From contig CATNEN010000008.1 of the NCBI GenBank assembly GCA_950097015.1, positions 3,348,001 to 3,412,000 on the forward strand: a stretch of 64,000 nucleotides of DNA, given 5' to 3'. This stretch comes from Macrostomum hystrix. Lineage: Eukaryota > Platyhelminthes > Macrostomidae. The translations under genes were made by a program, and so were the position numbers. Position 1 is the first letter of the stretch, and each line of letters begins with the position of its first letter. Shown one piece after another: positions 33,635 to 44,023 of the stretch. Under the pieces are notes generated by a model. The model did no database searches. It worked only from the letters and a program-made list of their open reading frames with translations, and was not told the origin of the DNA.

Positions 33635-34076
33635 ACGCCCCAATAATCGAGCCGAGCCCGAGTCTAGTGGCCCTCGACGGTCAGGCCTCGCTGGAGTGCT
33701 CGGTGCTGGCCGAGCCCAGTCCCGTGGTCACCTGGGAGTTCGCCAATGGCAGCCACGTCGGCCTGACACTGCCGGACGCCCGTCAGCCAGGCCGGGTTCG
33801 CAGCACTCTGCACGGAGCTCGAACTGTCGGCCTCTACGTATGCCTAGCGCGCAATCGTTTGGGCGAGGCACGACGAGAATACCGACTGGTGCCGTCGGGT
33901 CCACCCGCTGCGCCAGAGAACCTGCGCATCGTCTCTGTCGGCTGGGACCGACTGGAGCTGCTCTGGCAGCCAGGATTCGACGGCGGACATTCGGCCACGC
34001 CCATTGTTGACTGCCAATTGACGGAATTGACTAAGTGGACGACGCTGCAGGCGCAGGGGACGGTGACGACAGCTAG
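33635..34076 (+). CDS. Nephrin-like receptor, exon 7 (Ig7 and start of FN3)
   Basis: Ig7: LDGQASLECSVLAEPSPVVT with TWEF, then ARTVGLYVCLARNRLGEARR. FN3: GPPAAPENLRIVSVGWDRLE and LLWQPGFDGGHS. The acceptor is ACCCACCCCAG; the donor GTGAGT follows. Phase 1 to 2. Confidence 0.88.
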
Positions 34077-34239
34077 GTGAGTCCAAAGTAATTGTGCTCG
34101 CTTTTAAATGGAACTGCACCTTAGCGGGTTTGGTACCTGTAAGACAAGGGAATCGGTACACATCTACCTTTGTGTACCTAAACATTGGGGGGGTCATCAA
34201 GCGACCGAATCCAAATAAAACCAATCCATCGCCACAAAG

Positions 34240-34769
34240 GGCATCCGCGACTCAATCCGCGGCGAACGTCACCGGCCTGCGGCCTGACACGGCCTACTCA
34301 TGCTCGGTGCGCTCCGCCAACCGTCTGGGCCGCGGTCCAGCAGCCACCGTGGTGTCCGCCATCACAAAGTCTCTGCCTGTGCCGCCGCCGCGAGCGATTC
34401 GCTGGCTATCGCCAACAAAGTCAGACTCGAGTGCTCAGAAGACTCAGACTCAGAAGAAGGACTCGAAGAAGCATTCTGAGTCAGCTTCGTCGGCAGAAGC
34501 TGTCGAGCTAGCCTACGAAGCGCCGAAAGGTCTTTGTCTGCGAGTGGAGATTGAAAAAGCAAAAACTCAGAGCGAGGCCACCAGTTCTACTCGTAAAAAT
34601 GTAGAACTCACTGTTGGAGCCTGGACGCTTCACCGCCTGTGCGAGCCATCAGAGCTCGGCAGGGTGGCGGGACTGGACTCGAGCCGGCGGTACAGACTGG
34701 CCCTCTGCCTGCCGGACCGGCCCGACCTGTGCGGACCGGCCGTTGTCTCCGCGGCTGCTACTGATAGTA
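34240..34769 (+). CDS. Nephrin-like receptor, exon 8 (FN3 end, second FN3-like domain)
   Basis: Completes FN3 with VTGLRPDTAYSCSVRSANRL. A linker rich in S, K and Q follows, then a divergent second FN3-like fold (VELAYEAPKGLCLRVEIEK ... LDSSRRYRLALCLPDRPDL). Nephrins normally carry a single FN3; the second is tentative. The acceptor is CGCCACAAAG; the donor GTGAGT sits in ATAGTAGTGAGT. Enters with one base, leaves in phase 1. Confidence 0.8.
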
Positions 34770-34849
34770 GTGAGTTAGAAACTTTTTAATTATATTTTAG
34801 ATCTGAAACAGTCGCAAAAATATGGAAAAAGAAAGAGCAGGAGGACACT

Positions 34850-34851
34850 TA

Positions 34852-34918
<67 letters not shown>

Positions 34919-34919
34919 C

Positions 34920-34958
<39 letters not shown>

Positions 34959-34960
34959 CG
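34850..34960. repeat. (TATC)n microsatellite
   Basis: About 27 TATC units with one CCATC interruption. Confidence 0.97.
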
Positions 34961-35715
34961 CAAGTAATAGACTGGCTTTCAGTGATTGGCCTACGGATTG
35001 ACGCAGTCTGATGGATTTTTGCTGTCAACAAGTTTTGGCGCAAAAGTGCATGGTGCTATGCCGTCTAATCGGATATGGAGATCGGATATAGATCAGGAAA
35101 AGATCATCCAGATCATGAAGCAACGGTGGCCAAGCTCGGTGCAGAGTGGAGTGGGGAGGCTGGGTAGCGAGCGAGTTTGATCGGCAATCGAATCTCGGCT
35201 CCGATAGCTCGAGCTAATATCCAACTCATCACTATATACGCTACTCACTGTGCCACGACTGCCCAGAGCTTGCTGTCTCCGCATCAGCAAATTCCTCGCG
35301 CACGCAAATAAATTCACTGTTGCTGCTGCCCTGTGGCGAAATCTGATCAACTATAGGAAATCACCAAATCACCAGGAGTCAGCGGCTTCTCCTACACTTT
35401 ATGAAGAGGCGATTCCACAAGACGATCTCCAATCCCCTCAATGATTTCGCCCTCCACATTTTTAGCCAATAACAGTGAAGCTTCACAGATTTACTGGGAT
35501 ATATCCGAGCGTATATATAAGCACTCGCTTTCCTGTAAAGAACACCCAGTCCGATAAGTCATTGCATTTCCTGCAACTCTTAATAATGGATCAGAGTACT
35601 GAAGCATCTGTCGCCAATGGGACGACTAGTGAATTAATAAAAGAATACAACCTATGGATAAACGGTCTGAAAATTATGCTTCGAGAAATAAGTAAGGACT
35701 GCATGCGTATTCTGA
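34961..35715. other. Spacer in the intron before the membrane-span exon
   Basis: A 90-codon ORF at 35475-35747 and others have no recognised motif and run into the repeat. Confidence 0.4.
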
Positions 35716-36533
35716 CAGCAGTGAGGAGTGACAGCAGTGAGGAGTGACAGCAGTGAGGAGTGACAGCAGTGAGGAGTGACAGCTGTGAGGAGTGACAGCA
35801 GTGAGGAGTGACAGCAGTGAGGAGTGACAACAGTGAGGAGTGACAGCAGTGAGGTGTGACAGCAGTGAGGAGTGACAGCAGTGAGGAGTGACAACAGTGA
35901 GGAGTGACAGCAGTGAGGTGTGACAGCAGTGAGGAGTGACAGCAGTGAGGAGTGACAACAGTGAGGAGTGACAGCAGTGAGGTGTGATAGCAGTGAGGAG
36001 TGACAACAGTGAGGAGTGACAGCAGTGAGGTGTGATAGCAGTGAGGAGTGACAGCAGTGAGGAGTGACAGCAGTGTGGTGTGACAGCAGTGAGGAGTGAC
36101 AGCAGTGAGCAGTGACAGCAGTGAGCAGTGACAGCAGTGAGCAGTGATAGCAGTGACGAGTGACAGCAGTGAGCAGTGACAGCAGTGAGCAGTGACAGCA
36201 GTGACGAGTGACAGCAGTGAGGAGTGACAGCAGTGAGGAGTGACAGCAGTGAGGAGTGATAGCAGTGAGCAGTGACAGCAGTGAGCAGTGACAGCAGTGA
36301 GCAGTGACAGCAGTGACGAGTGACAGCAGTGAGGAGTGACAGCAGTGAGCAGTGACAGCAGTGAGGAGTGACAGCAGTGAGGAGTGATAGCAGTGAGCAG
36401 TGACAGCAGTGAGCAGTGACAGCAGTGAGGAGTGACAGCAGTGAGGAGTGACAGCAGTGAGCAGTGACAGCAGTGAGGAGTGACAGCAGTGAGGAGTGAC
36501 AGCAGTGAGGAGTGACAGCAGTGAGGAGTGATA
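35716..36533. repeat. 16 bp minisatellite (AGCAGTGAGGAGTGAC)
   Basis: About 51 copies with GAGCAG, GACGAG, GATAGC and ACAACAG variants in local blocks. A 319-codon minus-strand ORF (LLTAVTPHCCHSS) comes from the repeat. Confidence 0.96.
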
Positions 36534-36637
36534 GAGTGTTGGATCTATGAATAACTCAGATTTAAAACGAACTCGCAATACTTTGTAGCCGAAACCCCAA
36601 CAGCCTTGCAATCCTTAGCACCGATGTACTTTTGCAG

Positions 36638-36838
36638 TTTCGAATCTTCCTCAAGTCAACGGTCCGACGATAATAGCCGTGGCGTCCATCTGTACCGGAC
36701 TGATAGTTTTGTTAATCTGCGTACTGACTTTTTTCTGCTGTCGGCGAAGACGGGGTGGCGGCGAGTCGTGCGACTACGTCGGCGATATAGATGAGCACGG
36801 GAATGACCGGTCGAGACGGAAGGGCTCTCGACATCGGC
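36638..36838 (+). CDS. Nephrin-like receptor, exon 9 (membrane span)
   Basis: Reads ISNLPQVNGPTIIAVASI, the hydrophobic helix CTGLIVLLICVLTFFCC, and stop-transfer RRRRGGGESCDYVGDID: a single-pass membrane anchor with a short basic tail. The acceptor TTTGCAG fits phase 1 from exon 8. Two endings are possible: a GTAAGA donor at 36839 leading to exon 10 in matching phase, or read-through to a TGA at 36940-36942 (tail ending DDLWVAA), which may represent alternative forms. Confidence 0.8.
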
Positions 36839-36942
36839 GTAAGAGCAAACTGCCGCAGTCTCCGAGGCCGCCCCTGTCGCCACTGTCGACCCATTCGCCG
36901 ATGCCATCACCTGGAAATGACGATCTGTGGGTGGCTGCATGA

Positions 36943-37279
36943 TTTAGTGATTTTTTGTTTAATTAACTGCTTTTAAAAAGGGCGGATGAACTGACAATAG
37001 GAAAGGGATAATGGTAAGGGGAAAGAGAGCGACGAGGGGAAGGGAGTGACAAGGAAAATGATGTGACAAAGGAAGGGTAGATAGCTCGTAGCAGGTTTGG
37101 AAATGAAAAGAAGAAAGCGATTGACAAGCGATAAGGGAAATGCCAGGAAATAAGCAAAATGAGAAGCAATTTTATTGTACTTTTTTGACAAAAATATTCA
37201 GAGAGAAGGGACAGTTTCCCAGAGAAAAACGAGAAGGTTGTTTCATTGCACATTTCCCGAAGGTGTCATCACAGCGCAG
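36943..37279. other. Intron before the last recognised receptor exon
   Basis: AT-rich and purine-rich (GGAAAGG runs); no feature recognised. Confidence 0.4.
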
Positions 37280-37465
37280 AGGCCGGGATGACGTCAACCT
37301 ACAAATGCTACGGCGCCAGTCTGAAGCCCTACGCCATGGTGTCGCCGCATCCCAGCCTGTCTGGCACGGACGAGAGCTCGGTGCAGGCTGACCTAAATGG
37401 CAAAGTTTTCGCAACCCTGCTCAGCGCCAACTATGCTGCACCGCCACAGGCCGACTGCAAGACCA
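37280..37465 (+). CDS. Nephrin-like receptor, exon 10 (cytoplasmic tail)
   Basis: Codon use is clearly coding: GMTSTYKCYGASLKPYAMVS, PHPSLSGTDESSVQADLNGK, VFATLLSANYAAPPQADCKT. Several tyrosines suit a signalling tail. A GTGAGA donor follows 37465 in phase 1, so at least one more exon is expected to the right; none was found up to 41.7 kb. The acceptor is uncertain: GCGCAG at 37279 matches the phase of exon 9's donor, whereas CATCACAG at 37274 would need another upstream phase. Confidence 0.65.
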
Positions 37466-40400
37466 GTGAGATAAAGCTTATTCACTTTGACAATTTACTA
37501 GTATAAGTTTTAGATAATTGAAGACACACTTCATGATTTTGTACTTTCTGATCCTTTAAATCAACTCTTAGTCATGGCTTTCTTCCACCAAATAATTTAG
37601 AGTGCCATCTCGTAAAGCGTTTTCCTCCACAAGTCCATTTGCTGGATTGGCTTGACGCTTTCTTCGACAAATCAGTGCAATCCACCAATTAATATGATTT
37701 ATTAGTACCATTGCTAATTATGCTACAGTCTGACAGTGACAGGAGATGGGCCGCCTGTAAAAGCGTTGGCAAAAAACGAAAATGTCAGTCCCATTCCTTC
37801 AGCGCCGACAGATTTCACAGCCGCGATCATTAATACCAATCAAGCAAGCAGATACGGGTCACTTATAGCAGCTTAAACGGACTTCTCGTTAAATTTAGAC
37901 AAAAGCTCTAAAAGTTGAACAAAGTAAAAACATTTTCTATACCAATTCATTAGCCTAAAACAGTAAACCGGGCAATTTATAATGCTAATGTGAGGACAGT
38001 CAAATCAGTTTATCCAGTCCTATTATGGCTTCCATTCATCTTAGATTTCCTATAGCACTGCCTTAACGCATGAATGGTGTAAAAGTACAGTGGCAGTTTA
38101 ATTTATAGTTTCCAGTCAGATGGTTTAGTCAGGCATAAAGACATCAGATTCGAACGGCTAAACGGAGCATACAGGAAAGCATTTTGTCGAATCCCTTTCA
38201 GGTCCGCTGCAGGACGTGACCTGCTCAGATACCATGCAGCACCTGCAGCATCACAGCATGAGTAGCACTTTTCTGCATCCGTCAAGGCACAGAAAAGTCA
38301 TATACGAAGTTGTGGTTTAAGTAATTCGATTTAGCAAACCAACAGCCAGCTTAATCCAAAGCCAAAAGAACACATGAGCTTCACTCAGGTCCAAATCTTT
38401 CTAAAATTCATGACAATCGTGAGACTATCAAATTGTACGAGCGTATTTATAATTTTTTATTTATTTGCCAGAAAGTATAATTTGCGATTCGAACTTCTGA
38501 TGATCTTTCCTAAACTACGAGCGTTAGAAACGGCAGCCGCTTGCGATAAATATGCTTTTGTATCGCTGATTATTTTATAAAGCTATTATCATCAAAACCC
38601 CTAGCTATTCAAATCCTCACAGAATCTCGATTCCTCCCTTATCCAGACTCTACCTAAATCTTTCATGTTGTGCTTAATTTTCTTTATGATTAGAAAATGT
38701 ATCACAAGTTACGACTCTTACCGAATACTGACTCCTTATTCCCCTTCAATCCCAATTCGCCCACTTCGACTAAGTTGCTTATTTTTGTTTTGCGCTATGA
38801 CACTTATTGCATTCTTGACATTGACCCCGAACCTATATAAAAAATTGTAATTCGATGCATTTTCACATTCTAATTGAGCTTTTTACGCCACATGAGCACG
38901 TATCTACGAGCGTAATTAAAACTTTTATACTAAAACGGTTAAAATCTTAAAGGAAAGCATTGCTGCAAATTCTGCAATTGCTGCATGGCTGCTGGAATTA
39001 TGTCGTTATTGCTGCTGGCATTAACAAATCAGTGAAACAATCAGCTAAGCTGAATTTATTACGTGGCTTGTCTTTCATGTACAAAAATGTAATGTAAACT
39101 ATACGCGTGCTTTAAGTTAGCGCACACAATCCGCTTGAACGTTCAAAGTATATTCACTACGAGCCTCTGGTTGATAATATTTTTTGCTTACAGAATTATA
39201 GCCGAGCAAGCGAGTCCACTGAATCATGCCTAGAATCAAACCATTAATAAAAAGAAGTTTTTTAATTACCCTTTCAGTCATATGCGCAATGTTCTTACAT
39301 ATCCTATTCTTTTGTACGCACTCTATTTTATGACCTTTTATGCGCAATAAAAGTATTTATCTCCCATTTTCATTGATATTTTGACTAAGTCAAAGGGCGT
39401 CTTTTTAAGAACTTCTTGACCCATGCAATTTTCTCATCTTTAATACTTGCTTCACGTACAGTAGTTGGTTTTTAGGTAGCGCTCACATGTTGATTTGCTC
39501 GTAATTGCACTGTTCACTCGCAAGCTTTTCCGAGTTTCAATAAATTATTAATTTTGGTATCCTGAGTTTAGTTATTGTCAATGGCTTCATGCAATTACTA
39601 AAAATAAATATTGTAGTCTCTTGACTTATCAGAAGCTTTGTAAAAATATGAAAAAATGCTATAGAAAGGCGGCAGTCAAAGAAATTAAACTAACTAGCTA
39701 ATCAATTTTATTGCAATGAATCAAGTGCGCAGTTGACACCAATCGCAATAAATTCGCTTGTCACGTGCATCCAAACTGTTATTTCTTTATCAGCATACTG
39801 TCCATGTGTACCCTAGATTAGTTGTTTGAGCTAAAATTGTCAAAGTTTAAGGAGTGACTAACAAAATCGACAGATCATAAAAAGTAATTTAAGCTGTGAA
39901 AGCCCGCAAGTGCTTGAACTTTAACACGGGGTCCGCTTCCCCAGACAGTTAAAACGTTTTAGTCTTATTTATCGATAAAACTAAAATATAACAAAAACAA
40001 AAACTTGACACCTCTTTAGCCAAACGCAACCGTTGATTGGCTGGAATTCAAACAGGTTTATATGCACTGGGCTTTCCGTTGGCTTTTTGTGTTCCATAGA
40101 CATATTCGGCTTAAACTGTAAAACTTAAACTGTAAATATCTTGTTAGTCTTGCAGAAGTCCTATAATGTTCTTCTCAGTTCTAATCTATTGATTAGAAGG
40201 GAACTCAGTTGCTGAAGCTAATATACGGACGTATGTTTTCGAATAAGTAATATGAGTGTCAGCATCACTTTAATAAAGCTATTTGAATATCGGGCATAAA
40301 ATATAAAATATTTCTCGCGTCGCCTGCTTTCGCCTCGTTTTCCTTCATGCAATTATGCATGACTATATGAGTAACTTGTCTCTATGTCTAGCAAATATAT

Positions 40401-41740
40401 ATTAAAAGTAAGTTCAATCTGCGATGTACATTATAATAGAGATGTAGACGAATGCAAAAATCTCGCTTGGTGGCTAGAACAAAAAACAAATGTAAAAATA
40501 ATGTCACTTGTTCCACAGAATGTAAGACAGTAAGTGTACTGAGATTGTGAAGCAGATGTACGCTTTATACTCATATAATTCCCATATTCGACTGCAGATT
40601 AGTCAATGAAAAATAAAAAAGCGAACTAGAGATTTCCACTACCCCATTCAAGCTAACACTTAGCAAGTGCATTTGCTATCAGTAGAAATTTATTTTTTCT
40701 AAAATAGGGACTGAGAAATAGATCGATGACACACGATGGACAACAAATAGAAAAATGCCGCCCAATCAAAGCGAGTCAGTGTGGATACAGTTTGTCTTAT
40801 CAGTTTATAAAATGGGAAGAAAACAATAGAAAAAGCACGAAAAAGCTAGCAACAGAAAATTATTTTAAGCGGAAGCTTAAAAACTGCAAAATGGCACTGT
40901 CAAGCCAAACCAGCTGTGTTTAAGAATTTGTGGATTTTATTAAAGTGCCGCAAAACCAATTAGTTGAAGCAACAAGAATAACGAGAATAGCAAAAATACG
41001 AAATAGCTAAAAAAAACATTTGACGAAGCTGAATTGATAATTTATATAAATCAACAAAGCCAAGCCAACAATGAAAAATATAATTAACTGCAGCGAATTA
41101 TAAATATGTGCGAAAAACACCTCACCTGATATACTGCTTTCAAAGTAGCAAAATTAGCACCTGTCAGGCTTTTTAAATAGCAGAAGAAGGTTTTGTCTTG
41201 GATTTTTGGACACACGCGAGACTGAAGCATCAAATCATGAAATAAAATGTTAATTGGGATTACGAGAGCTCAGAAAACACGGGCTGTTAACAAAATACAA
41301 AAAAATCATTTGCTTATCGACAGCAAAAAATGTGAGAAAATAAGCCATGCATTTAATGCTTTCTCATTGGATTAAGTCTTGAATTTTAAGTCTTGAATTA
41401 AGAGAGCAGTAATTAAGACAGTAAATAAAAGTTGATTTTATCGATGAGAAAAGTAGCAAGGATCATTGAGATGTGGATTTGTTATTAAGTTATTCGTTAA
41501 TATAAAACTATTCAGATCATATTTCACCTTAACTCAAGGTTTAAAGTTTCAAAAAGAGTTATGATGTTTTCGTAGTAGTTGAAGTAACAAAAATACTTCA
41601 ACGAACTCAACGAACAATTAGAAACTGCATGGGAGATTTCAGAACTTGGGAGAAATTATAGAGTGAGTAAAAAATTTGTCTGCGAAGACGACAAATTCAA
41701 GCCATTTACTGTCCGTAAGACTTAAACAGTTTCATTTTTG
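37466..41740. other. AT-rich intergenic or intronic stretch
   Basis: No minisatellite, exon or RNA gene was recognised over 4.2 kb. The missing 3' exon of the receptor may be here. Several short plus-strand ORFs (38374-38580, 40726-40923) lack motifs. Confidence 0.4.
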
Positions 41741-42387
41741 CTACTGCTGCAGAGACGTGAAAGCGGGCGCGGCGCTGTGCCAGCGGCGCTGCTGGCCCAC
41801 GGCGCCGAACTCGGGCGACGACCCGAAAATGTCGCTGGAAGAAGCGCCTCTGGATCTAGCGGAGTTTGGCGGGCTGCCGCGCCACTGCCAGCCTGCATGC
41901 TGGTGATCGTCTTCGCCTGACGAGCCCCACGGCCACGTCGATTGTCCAGCAGCGATAGGCCCCGGTTCACGCGTCGGTTCATCTTCGCCAACGGCGACGC
42001 GGGGCATTGGTGAAGCAGGCGGCCTCGGAGTCGGTTCTAGACCCGAGGTTGCGGCTTGCTCAGCCATAGACTCGAGCAAAGGGGCAGGAGCAGCGCTCCA
42101 CCCGAGCATTGAGGCGGCGGAGGTCGCCGGCTCACTTGCAGTCGGGGCGGATGTAGCCTCCAGCATCAGGTTTAGGGCAGCGACCCTTGGCTCGAGCATC
42201 GGGGCAGCGATAGCCCTGGATCCAGGACGCATCGGGGTAGAAGCAGCCTGCGGTTGCTGCTGCAGCATTGGTTCTATATTTGCAATGCCAGCAGGCCTCG
42301 GCCGCAGTTCACGCACAGGGCCGTGAATTTGGGCAACGGCAGCCAGTGGTTGTCGCTGAGCTGCAGGCATCGATATGGGCGGCGGAC
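41741..42387 (-). CDS. bicc1: Bicaudal-C-like protein, C-terminal exon
   Basis: Low-complexity, rich in A, P, S and M: PPPISMPAAQRQPLAAVAQI at its start, then repeated EPRVAALN/MLGWSAAPA-like stretches, ending in SLQQ and a TAG at 41741. It joins the KH exon exactly: the donor after CCAGTTG leaves one base and this exon supplies GT to make glycine (VPVG-PPPIS). The intron is 312 bp (42388-42699). The usual C-terminal SAM domain of Bicaudal-C is not visible. A cryptic GTGAGC near 42130 could splice onward to an unseen exon, so its absence is not proven. Confidence 0.65.
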
Positions 42388-42699
42388 CTTATTCAGCGCA
42401 GAAGTGGAGAAGTAATTTGATTTTCAGGTTCAGAAATCACTTATAAAAAATGAAACTACTATTTTTCATGTCATCTAAGTATAAAGGGCATGCTTCCCAG
42501 AATACTCTAGAATCAAGACTCCATTTATATTTTATACTTACCCTCCTAATGTACAGAGCGTATCTGAATTATATATCCACAATGGTCTTTGTACACCATA
42601 TAGAAAAATTCTACATTCTATATATTTAATTTACCATTACAATTAGCATACTTTTTGCATATACTATTAAAGTTGTTATATTTTCAATAGCAAACTTAC

Positions 42700-44023
42700 C
42701 AACTGGAACACCTTGTGCAGCTAAGACGACCCCATCAGCCATCGGAGGCTGGACTGCCTGGGAAGGCAAGTTGCCGAAAAGTGCAAGTGTCGAGATGGCT
42801 TCTTGGACCATATTAGTGCGGGTCTCCATTTCAATGAAATTCTTCGGCGTTTGAAGACATGCCGGATACGGCATTCCGGGGTAGGATTTGTCCCACAAAT
42901 TACGCATCGTACACCACATGTTTAAGTAAAACGAAACGAGCGGGTGAGAAATAATCCACTTCACCTCGAGCAGAGAAGCTACATTTCCATTATTGCCTTC
43001 CAACGCAGTCTTCTGGCCGATGAAAAATCTCCTTGCAGCAGTGCCACTAAACATGGTGTTTGATTCGCCGGAAGCACAACCATATAAGTTCGTTCCGATC
43101 TTGACCGAGTAGAAACCTTCCAGAATTTTAACTGTTTCTGAGTCGAGACTGCTGTCAACAGTATTCGAAGCAATCAGTAGGTTCATAGGTAATGCTTTAA
43201 CTAACATTGACTTGACTTCAAGAATCTGGGATGGGTCGTGCGAAGAAATGACAACAAGCGATTTTCCGTCAAAATCGACGTCAACTCCGATGGTTTTGAG
43301 GTACATGTTGAGAATGCAGTCAACAGGAATTTGTCCCTTACTAATCATTCCAAACTTCTTTGAAATTACATTAGAAAATTTGGCGACTACACTAGCCCAC
43401 TTGGCACTGGGAATGCGAGTGGTAGAAGATAGCTTAAAAACCGGCAGATTAAAATGAGTAGAAAGACGTTCTTTAAGTTGATTTGCAAAAGAAACAACGG
43501 AAGCCGAGTTCCTTACAGTTCCTCTGATGAAAACTTCCCAATGATCGTTGGTGAGCCCTGGGTAGGAAAGGTGAATTCCAATTGCCTTTTTTTTCGCCAA
43601 GTCATTAAGACGCGAAATTTCTTGTTGCACAGCTGGATGGAGTGAAGGTGGGCACTTAAAAGGAACCGTGAAGATCACTAACTGGTTAAGACGAATATGT
43701 TCGATGGAAGACGAGAACACTTCAAGCAGTCGATCTTCGATTTCCTCCGCACAGGGCTCCTTCTTTAACTCGAGTTCAGTTGGCGTAATCAGCACCTCAT
43801 CCTCACCTTGAAAAGACAGTGGAAAATTAGCCTCAGCTGATGAAAGGCGTGCGCTCTTCTCAGGAAAGTGAATAAGCGTCTTTGAAAGTATTTGCAAGTT
43901 CTTGTGGCTAATTCCTTTCTTTCCAATTAAATGACTATGATCATCAAACGAAACGCTTAAGCGCAGAATGGGTCCTTTAAGTAGATGATACATCGCTACC
44001 GTTTTGCAAAGGATATGAGTCCA
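42700..44023 (-). CDS. bicc1: Bicaudal-C-like protein, KH-domain exon
   Basis: Encodes the KH/KH-like region of a Bicaudal-C-type RNA-binding protein. The KH signature is DDHSHLIGKKGISHKNLQIL with the GKKG loop, followed by IHFPEKSARLSSAEAN, closely parallel to BicC HSHVIGKGG and HFPDSNR. Further on, HWEVFIRGTVRNSASVVSFA matches the BicC ATVIVRGSQNN block. BicC proteins bind mRNA and recruit CCR4-NOT to silence it in oogenesis, embryonic polarity and cilia. The frame is open above the ATG at 43993 to an acceptor (CCCTTCCCTAG) at 44024, so the exon probably begins at 44023 with more exons upstream. It leaves in phase 1 at a GTAAGT donor (42694-42699). Confidence 0.82.

Noticed and set aside
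35652-36611. 319-codon minus-strand LLTAVTPHCCHSS protein
   Set aside because: Generated by the 16 bp minisatellite, which has no stop in that frame; histidine/cysteine pattern is not a zinc finger.
37140-37391. Alternative frame over receptor exon 10 (RRGRDDVNLQMLRRQ)
   Set aside because: It stops at 37391, before the donor, and its codon use is worse than the frame encoding the tail.
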